Below, one piece after another: positions 43,899 to 54,070 of a stretch of 64,000 nucleotides of DNA. The notes under the pieces were generated by a model. That model did no database searches. It was given only the letters and a program-made list of their open reading frames with translations, and was not told the DNA's origin. The translations under genes were made by a program, and so were the position numbers. This DNA is from Tianweitania populi. Lineage in GTDB: Bacteria > Pseudomonadota > Alphaproteobacteria > Rhizobiales > Rhizobiaceae. The stretch's first letter is position 1; every line of letters starts with the position of its first letter. The DNA lies in NCBI RefSeq assembly GCF_014652875.1, contig NZ_BMZQ01000001.1, forward strand, positions 682,001 through 746,000, written 5' to 3'.

Positions 43899-45142
43899 TG
43901 GTCGAAGAGAAGATCAGTATCGCCGATTATGACGTTGAGGCAGTGCGCCGCGACTTCCCTATTCTATCGCGGGAAGTCTACGGCAAGCCGCTCGTTTATC
44001 TCGACAATGGCGCGTCGGCGCAGAAGCCGCAGGTGGTGCTGGATGCCATCCAGCATGCCTATTCGCAGGAATATGCCAACGTTCATCGCGGGCTGCACTT
44101 CCTCTCGAACGCGGCGACGGATGCCTATGAAAAGTCTCGCGAAACGGTTCGTCGCTTCCTGAATGCGCCTTCGATCGACCAGATCGTTTTTACCTCGAAC
44201 TCGACATCGGCGATCAACACGGTGGCCTATGGCTATGGCATGCCGAAGATCGGCGAGGGCGATGAGATCGTTCTGTCAATCATGGAGCACCATTCCAACA
44301 TCGTGCCGTGGCACTTCATCCGCGAGCGGCAGGGCGCGAAGCTCGTTTGGGCCCCGGTGGAGGATGATGGGTCGTTCGATCTGGATGCCTTCGAGACGTG
44401 CCTGACATCGCGCACCAAGCTGGTGGCGATCACGCATATGTCGAATGCGCTGGGCACGGTGACGCCGATCAAGGAGATCTGCCGCATCGCGCACGAGCGC
44501 GGCATTCCCGTCCTGGTGGATGGCAGCCAGAGCGCTGTTCACATGCCGGTGGATGTGCAGGATCTCGACTGCGACTTCTTCGTCTTCACCGGCCACAAGG
44601 TCTATGGCCCGTCGGGTATCGGCGTGCTCTACGGCAAGCGCGAGATGCTCGAAGCCATGCGGCCGTTCCAGGGCGGCGGCGAGATGATTCTCGACGTCAG
44701 CGAGGATGCGATCAGCTACAACGAGCCGCCGCATCGTTTTGAAGCGGGAACGCCGCCGATCGTGCAGGCGATCGGGCTGGGTGCTGCGCTCGACTACATG
44801 GATTCGATTGGGCGCGACCGGATTGCTGCGCATGAAGCCAAGTTGAGCGATTATGCGCATGAGCGCTTGAAGGCGATCAACTCGCTGCGCATCTTTGGCG
44901 AGGCGCCGGGCAAGGGCGCGATCATTTCCTTCGAGCTGCAGGGCATTCATGCCCATGACGTGTCGATGGTGATCGACCGCTCGGGCGTTGCGGTGCGCGC
45001 GGGTACGCATTGCGCCCAGCCGCTGTTGAAGCGGTTCGGCGTGACCTCGACCTGCCGGGCATCGTTCGCGATGTACAACACGATGGCCGAGGTGGATGCC
45101 TTGGCCGAAGCGCTGGAACAAGCGCGCAAATTCTTCGGGTGA
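43898..45142 (+). CDS. sufS: Cysteine desulfurase SufS
   Basis: 414 residues, group II desulfurase that feeds sulfur to SufBCD. PLP lysine in FTGHKVYGPSGIGVLYG, catalytic Cys in AVRAGTHCAQPLLKRFG, and the N-terminal DFPILSREVYGKPLVYLDNG. Its ATG uses the last base of the preceding membrane-protein stop codon. No sufE follows; SufT and the A-type carrier are next. Confidence 0.97.
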   Translation: MVEEKISIADYDVEAVRRDFPILSREVYGKPLVYLDNGASAQKPQVVLDAIQHAYSQEYANVHRGLHFLSNAATDAYEKSRETVRRFLNAPSIDQIVFTSNSTSAINTVAYGYGMPKIGEGDEIVLSIMEHHSNIVPWHFIRERQGAKLVWAPVEDDGSFDLDAFETCLTSRTKLVAITHMSNALGTVTPIKEICRIAHERGIPVLVDGSQSAVHMPVDVQDLDCDFFVFTGHKVYGPSGIGVLYGKREMLEAMRPFQGGGEMILDVSEDAISYNEPPHRFEAGTPPIVQAIGLGAALDYMDSIGRDRIAAHEAKLSDYAHERLKAINSLRIFGEAPGKGAIISFELQGIHAHDVSMVIDRSGVAVRAGTHCAQPLLKRFGVTSTCRASFAMYNTMAEVDALAEALEQARKFFG

Positions 45143-45147
45143 GCGAG

Positions 45148-45525
45148 ATGAGCGAAGTGTCTGAAGATAATGTGGCCGCCAATCAGCCGGCGATTGAATC
45201 GGCCATTCCAGCCGAAGAGCTGGCGCGGCTGACGGACGACATCATCAGCGCGCTGAAGACGGTCTATGACCCGGAAATTCCGGCCGACATCTACGAGCTT
45301 GGGCTGATCTACAAGATCGACATCGAGGACAATCGCGAGGTCAAGATCGACATGACGCTGACCGCGCCGGGTTGCCCGGTCGCCGGTGAAATGCCGGGTT
45401 GGGTCGAGAATGCCGTCGGCACGGTTGAAGGTGTTTCGGGCGTGGAAGTGGCAATGGTGTTCGATCCACCCTGGACGCCGGATCGCATGTCGGAAGAAGC
45501 GCAGGTCGCTTGCGGCTGGTACTGA
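45148..45525 (+). CDS. sufT: SUF-system assembly protein with DUF59 (SufT/MIP18-like)
   Basis: 125 residues. DUF59 fold: LKTVYDPEIPADIYELGLIY and LTAPGCPVAGEMPGWVENAV (with the conserved Cys) then VAMVFDPPWTPDRMSEEAQ. Members help mature Fe-S proteins in SUF systems. Five bases after sufS. It is usually labelled SUF system Fe-S assembly protein. Confidence 0.92.
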   Translation: MSEVSEDNVAANQPAIESAIPAEELARLTDDIISALKTVYDPEIPADIYELGLIYKIDIEDNREVKIDMTLTAPGCPVAGEMPGWVENAVGTVEGVSGVEVAMVFDPPWTPDRMSEEAQVACGWY

Positions 45526-45530
45526 AAACA

Positions 45531-45554
45531 AAAAGAGCGGCCCGAAGGCCGCTC
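45531..45554 (-). terminator. Intrinsic terminator for the DUF1236 gene
   Basis: GAGCGGCC (45535-45542), loop CGAA, GGCCGCTC (45547-45554). Only on the minus strand is the stem followed by a T-run. It may also end the suf operon as a plain hairpin. Confidence 0.75.
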
Positions 45555-45576
45555 GATCTGTACGCACTGGTCGGTC

Positions 45577-45897
45577 TTAGTCGACGACCTGAACAACGCG
45601 GCGCGTGCCCGGCTCGACCAGAACGGTCTGGCCACTCGGCGTCACGACATACTCATACTTGTCGGTCATTTCCGGCACTTCGAGGGGATGAACTTCAACG
45701 ACGTCCGGAACAACGGTGCCGACCGCAAAGTCATAGTCCTTCACAACGGCAACAGGCGCCGTCTTCTGACGAACGACGTATTCACGGATAACCGGCTGCT
45801 GTTCCTTGGTGATGATGACAGTCTGCTGAGCGTTGGCAGCAGCGGCACCGGACAGGATGGTTACAGCGGTCAGACCGGAAAGGATCAGGGTTTTCAT
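45577..45897 (-). CDS. Secreted DUF1236 family protein
   Basis: 106 residues. Signal peptide MKTLILSGLTAVTILSGAAA cut near ANA/QQ. The mature part contains VGTVVPDVVEVHPLEVPE and YEYVVTPSGQTVLVEPGTRR, the DUF1236 signature. A periplasmic protein common in Hyphomicrobiales with unknown role. It splits sufA from the rest of the suf genes. Confidence 0.85.
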   Translation of the reverse strand: MKTLILSGLTAVTILSGAAAANAQQTVIITKEQQPVIREYVVRQKTAPVAVVKDYDFAVGTVVPDVVEVHPLEVPEMTDKYEYVVTPSGQTVLVEPGTRRVVQVVD

Positions 45898-46066
45898 AGG
45901 TCTCTCCTTGGTTGGACAAGTAGAACACCTGGCATGGAAAGCCGTTCCTTCACGCTCTGCAGCGGAATGAAATATTTGGGTTTGCTAATGCCGGTTGCAC
46001 GAGCGGCTATGTTCTCCCATCTTAGTGGAAGTGATGCTGCGGCATCGAAGAACAGGCAGGTGGCAG

Positions 46067-46453
46067 ATGGGACGTTTCAGCGTCATGAGCCTTACGGATC
46101 GCGCAGCCGAGCGCGTGCGCGAAATCGTGGATGATCGCGACGAGGTGCATGGCATCCGCGTGGGCGTGAAAAGGGGCGGCTGCGCCGGCATGGAATACAC
46201 GATCGATCTCGTCAGCGAGGTCAATGCCAAGGACGATCATGTCGAACATGACGGCGCGCATGTCTATGTCGCGCCGGAAGCGGCCCTGTTCCTCCTCGGA
46301 ACGCAGATGGACTTCGAAACAACCAAGCTGCGTTCCGGCTTCGTGTTCAACAATCCCAATCAGTCATCGGCCTGCGGCTGTGGCGAGTCCGTGGAATTGC
46401 AGCCGGCCGACCTGAAGGCATTGGCCGAAGCCCGCGCTCAGGGCGCGGGCTGA
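46067..46453 (+). CDS. sufA: A-type Fe-S carrier SufA/IscA
   Basis: 128 residues. The HesB/IscA fold with all three ligand cysteines: one in KRGGCAGMEY and the pair in SSACGCGES. It receives clusters from SufBCD and delivers them. It is read in the same direction as sufB-T but after a minus-strand DUF1236 gene, so it has its own promoter or was separated by insertion. Confidence 0.92.
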   Translation: MGRFSVMSLTDRAAERVREIVDDRDEVHGIRVGVKRGGCAGMEYTIDLVSEVNAKDDHVEHDGAHVYVAPEAALFLLGTQMDFETTKLRSGFVFNNPNQSSACGCGESVELQPADLKALAEARAQGAG

Positions 46454-46455
46454 GT

Positions 46456-46953
46456 TCAGTCGACCCAGGCGCCTCGTTCGCGGTGCCAATCCTCGATCGA
46501 CTGTTCGGGGTAAAGGTCGAAGGTCGCATCATCAGGCCCGATCTGCGGCTCGACCCAGGACGCCTTATATTTTAGCATGAGATGAACCGAGCTCGGCGGC
46601 GTCGGCAGATGCGTGTCGATTGCCGAGGCGAAGGGGTGAACGAGCTCCGGCCAGGACGGATCGTAGAGCCACAGCGCCGAGCCGCATTCCCGGCAGAAGT
46701 TGCGCTCGCCTGACGAGACCTCACAGTGCTCATGCTCGTTGTCTTCGATGGTGGCGCGATAAACCCCAAGATGCGCTTTGCCTTCGATCTTCAGTGTGGT
46801 GTTGTCGGCGCCGAGATTGATCGCATATCCGCCGCCGCCCTGCTGCTTACGGCAGATGGAGCAATAACAGCGCTGATACGGCACGGGCGTGTGGCTCTGC
46901 ACCGAGAATTTGACGGCGCCGCAGCGGCAGGATCCTTCGAGCAACAAAGGCAT
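46456..46953 (-). CDS. GFA/CENP-V zinc-binding family protein
   Basis: 165 residues. The zinc cysteines are in GSCRCGAVKF, CYCSICRKQQG and FCRECGSALWLYD, the GFA/CENP-V pattern. Some members speed up formation of S-hydroxymethyl-glutathione from formaldehyde, but most have no proven role. It converges with sufA (two bases apart). Confidence 0.88.
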   Translation of the reverse strand: MPLLLEGSCRCGAVKFSVQSHTPVPYQRCYCSICRKQQGGGGYAINLGADNTTLKIEGKAHLGVYRATIEDNEHEHCEVSSGERNFCRECGSALWLYDPSWPELVHPFASAIDTHLPTPPSSVHLMLKYKASWVEPQIGPDDATFDLYPEQSIEDWHRERGAWVD

Positions 46954-47021
46954 GGCTTGTTCTTCCTTCTCTGATCAGGAAGAAAACAGGTGAGGCGCGT
47001 TGCCGTTCCCGGAGGGTGGTC

Positions 47022-47354
47022 ATGGATGACGAAGCGATTCGTGAGATGTTCGACGGACTGGGCGCTGTCGAGATCCGCCGCATGTTCAGCGGCAAGGGCA
47101 TCTATCATCGCGGCTTGATCGTCGCGATTCTCTTGTACGACGAGATCATGCTGAAGGGCGATGAAGAGACCGGCCGCTTCTACGAGGCGGCGGGAGGGAC
47201 ACGCTGGGTCTACGAGAACAAACGAACCAAGCAGCCGGTCAGGATGCCGTATTGGTCCTTACCGGCCGATATTGTCGATGATCGAGATCAACTCGCGGAG
47301 TGGACCCGCCTGGCCTATGAGAGCGCCATGCGGGTCGAAGCGGCAAAGCGCTGA
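47022..47354 (+). CDS. TfoX N-terminal-domain protein
   Basis: 110 residues starting at ATG 47022 with GGAGGG upstream. The domain includes VEIRRMFSGKGIYHRGLIVA, FYEAAGGTRWVYENK and MPYWSLPADIVDD, as in single-domain TfoX-N proteins of alphaproteobacteria. It lacks the C-terminal domain of the competence regulator TfoX, so competence control should not be assumed. Confidence 0.87.
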   Translation: MDDEAIREMFDGLGAVEIRRMFSGKGIYHRGLIVAILLYDEIMLKGDEETGRFYEAAGGTRWVYENKRTKQPVRMPYWSLPADIVDDRDQLAEWTRLAYESAMRVEAAKR

Positions 47355-48878
47355 TCAGGCCGGAACGGCCGGAACGACGATCTTCATGAAGGCGGGGATG
47401 TCGTCGCCGAAACCGACCACCGTGTTGACGTCGTCCTGATCGCGGTAGCGGCGGTTGCGATCGTCACGATCACGGCGGGGCTGCGGTGCGCGCGCTTCCT
47501 GACGCTCTGCATTGCCCTGACGGATTGCATCGCGGCGATCGTGGCGGGGTGCTGGAGCGTCCTCGACTTCTGTTACATCGACTGGCGCCGCTTCAGGCTT
47601 GCGCTCACGCGGCTCCCGGCGTTCACCGCGATCACGGCTGCGCGTCGTGCGATCGGACCGGCCGCCGCGGCCACGGCGCGGTGCATCGTCGCTTTCGGTT
47701 TCCGGCAGAAGCGTCGACAGGTCACCATCGAGCCACTCGATAGCCTGGTTGGTCAGCTTCTGGACGGCATCCAGATACTTGCCGTCGGACTTGGTCACAA
47801 GCGTGAAGGCCTTGCCCGAACGTCCGGCACGACCGGTGCGGCCGATGCGGTGGACGTAATCTTCGGCGTGGATCGGCACGTCGAAGTTGAAGACGTGGCT
47901 TACGGCCGGGATATCGAGACCGCGCGCGGCGACATCAGACGCCACCAGCAGCTTCAGCTTGTTGTTGCGGAACGCATCCAGCGTCTGCATGCGGGCGCGC
48001 TGGTCCATGTCGCCATGAAGAGCGCCGGCTGAATATTCGTACTTGGTCAGCGAGCGATAAAGCTCGGACACATCGACCTTGCGATTGCAGAAGATGATCG
48101 CGTTGGTGACGGCGTCGCCTTCCTCGTCGATGAGCCGGCGCAGAACGGCGCGCTTGTCCCAGGCCTTGGACGCCGACTTTACGAGCCGCTGCGTTACCGT
48201 GGTGGCCGTGGAGGAGGGCTTTGCCACTTCGACGCGAACCGGCGCCTGCAGGAACTTCTCCGTCAGCTTGGTAATCTCCGGCGGCATGGTCGCGGAGAAA
48301 AACAGTGTCTGGCGGGTGAAGGGGATCATCTCGCAGATGCGCTCGATATCCGGAATGAAGCCCATGTCGAGCATGCGGTCGGCTTCGTCGATCACCAGGA
48401 TCTCGACGCCGGTCAGAAGCAGCTTGCCGCGCTCGCGATGGTCGAGCAAACGACCAGGCGTTGCGATCAGCACATCCGCGCCGCGCTCGAGCTTGCGTTC
48501 CTGATCGTCAAAGGACACGCCGCCGATCAGCAGAGCGATGTTGAGCTTGTGGTTCTTGCCGTATTTGACGAAGTTTTCTTCAACCTGTGCCGCCAGCTCG
48601 CGGGTCGGCTCGAGGATCAGCGTGCGCGGCATGCGAGCGCGGGCACGGCCTTTTTCAAGGCGGGTAATCATCGGGAGCGTGAAAGCGGCGGTCTTGCCCG
48701 TACCCGTCTGTGCGATGCCCAGGATGTCCTTGCCCTGCAAGGCGTGCGGAATGGCGCCAGCCTGGATCGGCGTCGGCTTCGTATAGCCGGCATCGGTGAC
48801 GGCTGAGAGGACTTTCGGCGACAGGCCGAGGTCTGCGAACGTTACGTCCTGCTGGACGATGGTATCTTCGGAAGACAC
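47355..48878 (-). CDS. rhlE: DEAD-box RNA helicase RhlE (second in the window)
   Basis: 507 residues with VTFADLGLSPKVL (Q-motif aromatic), AQTGTGKTAAF, PTRELAAQ, VIDEADRMLDMGF, SAT, ATDVAARGLDIP-like VASDVAARGLDIPAV and HRIGRTGRAG. From about residue 385 a long Arg/Asp/Glu-rich tail follows. The stop adjoins the TfoX-N stop. Unlike the helicase at 13217, this one has a standard N-terminus and start. Confidence 0.94.
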   Translation of the reverse strand: MSSEDTIVQQDVTFADLGLSPKVLSAVTDAGYTKPTPIQAGAIPHALQGKDILGIAQTGTGKTAAFTLPMITRLEKGRARARMPRTLILEPTRELAAQVEENFVKYGKNHKLNIALLIGGVSFDDQERKLERGADVLIATPGRLLDHRERGKLLLTGVEILVIDEADRMLDMGFIPDIERICEMIPFTRQTLFFSATMPPEITKLTEKFLQAPVRVEVAKPSSTATTVTQRLVKSASKAWDKRAVLRRLIDEEGDAVTNAIIFCNRKVDVSELYRSLTKYEYSAGALHGDMDQRARMQTLDAFRNNKLKLLVASDVAARGLDIPAVSHVFNFDVPIHAEDYVHRIGRTGRAGRSGKAFTLVTKSDGKYLDAVQKLTNQAIEWLDGDLSTLLPETESDDAPRRGRGGRSDRTTRSRDRGERREPRERKPEAAPVDVTEVEDAPAPRHDRRDAIRQGNAERQEARAPQPRRDRDDRNRRYRDQDDVNTVVGFGDDIPAFMKIVVPAVPA

Positions 48879-49035
48879 GTGGGCGTGATCTTTGCTGTTC
48901 TAGGCGCGGAACGATGGTCGGCGCGAGATCGTCCCGGTCGCCGGAAGACCGGGGAATGCTGAGGGCGCGTTACGTCCACGCGCGTGCTTTGTCAAGCTCA
49001 CGCGATGATTCCAGCCAAGAATCGTGCGATTTCCT

Positions 49036-49812
49036 CTAGTATCGGAATTGTTCGAGCAAAATCCGATCGTCCCAGGAATGACTTGCGTCAAACAGAACTG
49101 TCACCCGAGCCCGCGGCGACTCTTTCACTGTGACTGAAACGACCGACTTTACTTCGATGTTGTCGGCCACCGCATTCACGGGACGCTTCCGGATCTCGCG
49201 AACGTCGAAGCGAACTTCCGCCGTATGGGGCAGAAGCGCACCATGCCAGCGCCGCGGCCGGAACGGACTGACGGGCGTCAGGGCGAGCAGGCGCGCTTGC
49301 AGCGGCAGGATCGGCCCTTGTGCAGACAGGTTATAGGCGGTGGAGCCGGCGGGCGTGGCAACGAGGATTCCGTCGCAGATCAGCTCCTCCATGCGAGGAT
49401 GCCCATCCACCGTGATGGACAGCTTGGCGGCTTGGTAGGATTGGCGAAACAGAGACACTTCGTTGATGGCCAACGCCGTAACCGTTCGCCCGTCGGTTGT
49501 GCGCGCTTCCATGCTGAGAGGCCGAATTTTCGCGGCGTCGGCGGCGGCGATGCGCTCAACCAGCCCGTCCTCGTTATATTCGTTCATCAGAAAGCCGACC
49601 GTGCCGCGGTTCATGCCATAGATCGGCTTGCCCGCAGACATGTTTTCGCGCAGCGTTTGCAGCATGAAGCCATCGCCGCCGAGCGCCACGATCACGTCCG
49701 CCTCGGCTGTGCTGACGCAGCCATAGCGCGCGCAAAGGCTTTCGGATGCGGACGCGGCTTCCTCACTCTCGGAAGCGACAAAGGCTAGTTTGGAATTATC
49801 CGTGCGCGTCAA
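49036..49812 (-). CDS. nadK: NAD kinase, TTG start
   Basis: Phosphorylates NAD to NADP. From the TTG at 49812 it has 258 residues, near the usual rhizobial length. GGAG lies eight bases before the TTG, and [13 protein letters not shown] is the typical N-terminus. Motifs: [22 protein letters not shown] and [20 protein letters not shown]. The frame is open to 49902, but those residues do not look coding. TTG starts limit expression, which suits a low-abundance enzyme. Confidence 0.9.
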   Translation of the reverse strand: MTRTDNSKLAFVASESEEAASASESLCARYGCVSTAEADVIVALGGDGFMLQTLRENMSAGKPIYGMNRGTVGFLMNEYNEDGLVERIAAADAAKIRPLSMEARTTDGRTVTALAINEVSLFRQSYQAAKLSITVDGHPRMEELICDGILVATPAGSTAYNLSAQGPILPLQARLLALTPVSPFRPRRWHGALLPHTAEVRFDVREIRKRPVNAVADNIEVKSVVSVTVKESPRARVTVLFDASHSWDDRILLEQFRY

Positions 49813-49969
49813 CTGCGAAGCTCCAGGCCTGAACCGGCCGCGAACCGACAACGGAGATTGCCAGTCGGCCGCATCGGTTACCACGCTGATCAGGCGAAGC
49901 AAAGTTTCGCAGGGGCAGCGCGGCTTCGCTTTGACTTGTTCGACGGATGTGGTAAGCGCCGCCTCCAGT

Positions 49970-50045
49970 GCCCTTGTAGCTCAGCTGGTAGAGCAGCGGT
50001 TTTGTAAACCGAAGGTCGCGGGTTCGATTCCTGCCGGGGGCACCA
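49970..50045 (+). tRNA. tRNA-Thr (TGT)
   Basis: Acceptor stem GCCCTTG/CGGGGGC, D-arm TAGCTCAGCTGGTAGAGC, anticodon loop TTTGTAA (anticodon TGT), T-loop GTTCGAT, discriminator A and encoded CCA. Confidence 0.96.
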
Positions 50046-50073
50046 TCCCAATCAGCCGAGATCGGTCACGCTT

Positions 50074-50256
50074 ATGATCAGGCTTGTTTTCTTCGCCCTT
50101 TTCGTTGCCGCACTTTGGATCGGCATTTTCCAGATCGTGCGCATGATCCGCGCGCGCCAGATCGACTGGCGCGGCGTTGGCCTTGCGGTCTGCTTTATCG
50201 GTTTGGCGATCTTCCTGCACCAGCAGACCGGCATTGGCGGCTTGTTCGACAACTAG
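50074..50256 (+). CDS. Small two-helix membrane protein of unknown function
   Basis: 60 residues. Two hydrophobic segments, LVFFALFVAALWIGIFQIV and GVGLAVCFIGLAIFL, are joined by a basic loop with RARQIDWR. It starts 28 bases after tRNA-Thr and may be on the same transcript. There is no clear Shine-Dalgarno, but the two-helix composition and lack of a competing frame support it. Confidence 0.62.
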   Translation: MIRLVFFALFVAALWIGIFQIVRMIRARQIDWRGVGLAVCFIGLAIFLHQQTGIGGLFDN

Positions 50257-50265
50257 GTCGACGCC

Positions 50266-51078
50266 TCAGCCTTTCAGAAGATGCGCGCGCGCCGCATACA
50301 GCGCGATCGCTGCGGCATTCGACACGTTCAGCGAACGGATCGCGCCCGGCAGATCGAGGCGGGCGAGCGCGTCGACCGTTTCGCGCGTTTTCTGGCGCAG
50401 GCCCTTGCCTTCCGCACCCAGCACCAGCGCGACGCGTTCGCCGCTGAAGCTTGCTTCCAGCTCGGCCGGCCCTTCCGAATCAAGACCAATGGTCTGGAAA
50501 CCGGACGAGGAAAGGGTGCCGAGAGCATCCGCGAGATTGCGAACCTCGATATGGTCGATGTGCTCCAGCGCGCCGGATGCGGCTTTGGCCAGCACGCCAC
50601 TTTCCTGTGGGCTGTGGCGTGAGGTCATGATCAGGGCGGCCGCACCGAACGCGACGGCTGAGCGCAGAATGGCGCCGACATTATGCGGATCGGTCACCTG
50701 GTCGAGAACCAGAACGAGCTTGGCGTCGCCCATCGCATCGAGCTGCTTGGTGGCGAGCGGTTCGGTTTCCAGCAGCACGCCCTGGTGAACGGCGTCTGGA
50801 CCGACCTGCGCATCGATGACGCGAGGCTCAACGATCTCGACTGGGACGGTGCTGTCGTCGCGCAGCTCCAGACGCTGAAGCGCATTGCGGGTGGCAAGCA
50901 GCCGGTGCTTGATGCGACGGGGATTGTCGAGGGCGGCGCGAACCGTGTGCAGGCCATAAAGCCGCACATGCGTGTCCTCTTCTGTCGGCTGCGCGGCTTG
51001 CGTCTGCGAGCGATGCTCGCGCCGCAGCCGGGCGTAATGCGAATCTTTGGGCGTATGGGAAGGGGGCTTGGCACTCAT
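50266..51078 (-). CDS. rlmB: 23S rRNA (guanosine-2'-O)-methyltransferase RlmB/TrmH family
   Basis: 270 residues from MSAKPPSHTPKD. An N-terminal RNA-binding part (RLYGLHTVRAALDNPRRI) precedes the SPOUT knot: VTDPHNVGAILRSAVAFGAA, VLGAEGKGLRQKTRE and SLNVSNAAAIALYAAR, the three SPOUT motifs. It should 2'-O-methylate G2251 (E. coli numbering) of 23S rRNA, though other TrmH targets are possible. Confidence 0.92.
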   Translation of the reverse strand: MSAKPPSHTPKDSHYARLRREHRSQTQAAQPTEEDTHVRLYGLHTVRAALDNPRRIKHRLLATRNALQRLELRDDSTVPVEIVEPRVIDAQVGPDAVHQGVLLETEPLATKQLDAMGDAKLVLVLDQVTDPHNVGAILRSAVAFGAAALIMTSRHSPQESGVLAKAASGALEHIDHIEVRNLADALGTLSSSGFQTIGLDSEGPAELEASFSGERVALVLGAEGKGLRQKTRETVDALARLDLPGAIRSLNVSNAAAIALYAARAHLLKG

Positions 51079-51266
51079 GACGGTGCTATATACGAAGCTG
51101 TGGCATGGCTGCAAACCGAGCTTCCGCACCGCAATCCCCAAGCCGGCACAAAAAGCGTCTGCATTGCGGTTGACACGGAAGAGCGGTCTTTGCATAAGGC
51201 GCTCGCGATTTGGGGCTGCAAGCCTCGAAGAGCGGACTGCCTCGTTGCAAGGTTCCGTCACAGGAT

Positions 51267-51351
51267 GGAGGAGTGCCCGAGTGGTTAAAGGGGACGGACT
51301 GTAAATCCGTTAGCTCAGCTTACGTTGGTTCGAATCCAACCTCCTCCACCA
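51267..51351 (+). tRNA. tRNA-Tyr (GTA)
   Basis: Acceptor stem GGAGGAG/CTCCTCC, anticodon loop CTGTAAA (anticodon GTA), a long class II variable arm, T-loop GTTCGAA, discriminator A and encoded CCA. First of the tRNA-Tyr, tRNA-Gly, tuf run. Confidence 0.96.
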
Positions 51352-51373
51352 CCTGTCGCCGGAACTTGGAAAT

Positions 51374-51447
51374 GCGGGTATAGCTCAATGGTAGAGCAGC
51401 AGCCTTCCAAGCTGAATACGCGGGTTCGATTCCCGCTACCCGCTCCA
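51374..51447 (+). tRNA. tRNA-Gly (TCC)
   Basis: Acceptor stem GCGGGTA/TACCCGC, anticodon TCC, T-loop GTTCGAT, discriminator T and encoded CCA. It lies 22 bases after tRNA-Tyr, the classic arrangement upstream of a tuf gene. Confidence 0.96.
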
Positions 51448-51615
51448 GATCGCCACTAGCATAAAGTTCAACCGCATCTTACATGCGGCAGTGTCTCCGA
51501 GGCGGGCAGCCGAATGCTGCTTCCTCGCGAAGAGACTTGTTTTTTCTCGACGATGTCGTTAAGCGCCGCGCAATCCTGAGATCAGGAAAGCCCTGTCGCC
51601 AAGGAAAGAGAGACG

Positions 51616-52791
<1,176 letters not shown>

Positions 52792-52813
52792 GCTCGGTCG
52801 AAACGAATGATTG

Positions 52814-52846
52814 AAAAAGGCGGCCTTCGGGTCGCCTTTTTTGTTT
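52814..52846 (+). terminator. Intrinsic terminator of tuf
   Basis: AAAAAGGCGGCC, loop TTCG, GGTCGCCTTTTTT then GTTT. One G-T pair. It lies about 20 bases after the tuf stop and isolates it from the next gene. Confidence 0.92.
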
Positions 52847-52877
52847 AACGGTATCTCTGTTCTCGGGAGGTGCAACC

Positions 52878-53441
52878 ATGCAGCTGTTTGCAGGCAACAA
52901 GACCTTGCGCTGGCAAAGCTGGGATGGAGCCGGCCTGGAGCATTGCGTGATCCGCTCCGAGGGGCTCGATTTCCTGGCGGAGGGCGTCATCGTCGCGCCG
53001 ACAGCCGCCAAGCCTTTTGCCTGCCGATACGCGCTCCGCTTCGACAGCGCGTGGCATACGCAATCTCTCAGCGTCGCGGTGATCGGTGAGGAACGGTCAC
53101 TGTTGCTGGTCATGGATGCAAAGGGAAGGTGGCTCAGCAGCTCCGTGCCCGTGATGGAGCTCGATTATGCCCTGGCGCCTGATCTTTCCGCATCGGCCCT
53201 GACCAACACGCTTGCCATACGCCGCCTGAACCTGGCGGAGGGTAAGAGCGCCGATATAGAAACGGCCTATGTCGATCTGCCTGACATAGCCGTTTCCGCA
53301 GATCCGCAGCGTTACACCTGCCTCAAGAAGGGGAGCCTCTACCTCTACCAGTCGCGCGACAGTGACTTCCAAAGCGAGATCGAGGTCGATGCCGATGGCT
53401 TCGTGGTAACCTATCCTGGTCTTTTTCGTCGTTTGATCTGA
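52878..53441 (+). CDS. Putative glycolipid-binding domain protein
   Basis: 187 residues. TLRWQSWDGAGLEHCVIRSE at the start, then FACRYALRFDSAWHTQSLSV and ELDYALAPDLSASALTNTLA, LNLAEGKSADIETAYVDLPD and TYPGLFRRL match the putative glycolipid-binding family (PF06475), a spirochaete/bacterial domain of unproven role. No signal peptide. It stands between the tuf terminator and tRNA-Trp, where most relatives have nothing, so it looks like an insertion into the block. Confidence 0.85.
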   Translation: MQLFAGNKTLRWQSWDGAGLEHCVIRSEGLDFLAEGVIVAPTAAKPFACRYALRFDSAWHTQSLSVAVIGEERSLLLVMDAKGRWLSSSVPVMELDYALAPDLSASALTNTLAIRRLNLAEGKSADIETAYVDLPDIAVSADPQRYTCLKKGSLYLYQSRDSDFQSEIEVDADGFVVTYPGLFRRLI

Positions 53442-53513
53442 GCGGAAAGCGACTTCGCTCTTTACAGACGGGCGCGACATCCGTAGGAAGCGGGCCGGCG
53501 CTTTGACGCCCTT

Positions 53514-53589
<76 letters not shown>

Positions 53590-53841
53590 CGCTTTTCCCC
53601 TTGTTTCCCTTAAACCAGCCCTTGCGCCGATCTAGAATCGGTTTTATATCAACCGTTGCGCGGCGCGTGGGACTCGAGAAACCGAGTTCAACGCGCCCGA
53701 ACTGCATGGGCGAATGCCTGCATGTGATTCGGACCGCGCATTGCCGAATACGGGGCGTGTTCGGCGTCGGAATTCTTCAAGCATGCGACAACAGGCGTGC
53801 AGCAAACTGGTTCCCTCGGGAACGCGAAAATTGAGCGACAG

Positions 53842-54045
53842 ATGGCGTCCAGAACTTCAAATCCATTAACGTTCCTGCAGCAGGTGCGGCAGGAAACAGC
53901 GAAGGTCACTTGGCCTTCCCGGCGCGAGACGATGATCTCGACGCTCATGGTTTTGGTTTTCGCTTTTATCGCCTGCCTGTTCTTTTTCGTTGCCGACTTC
54001 GCGATGGGTTACACCATCGAGCTGATCCTCGGCCTCGGACGCTAA
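53842..54045 (+). CDS. secE: Preprotein translocase subunit SecE
   Basis: 67 residues. FLQQVRQETAKVTWPSRRET is the SecE signature on the amphipathic helix. One membrane helix follows (TLMVLVFAFIACLFFFVADF). Clamps SecY in the SecYEG channel. Short single-helix form usual in alphaproteobacteria. The ATG at 53842 is chosen over an in-frame one at 53797. Confidence 0.95.
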   Translation: MASRTSNPLTFLQQVRQETAKVTWPSRRETMISTLMVLVFAFIACLFFFVADFAMGYTIELILGLGR

Positions 54046-54070
54046 CGGCCACAAACGGAGAGCATCTGAG

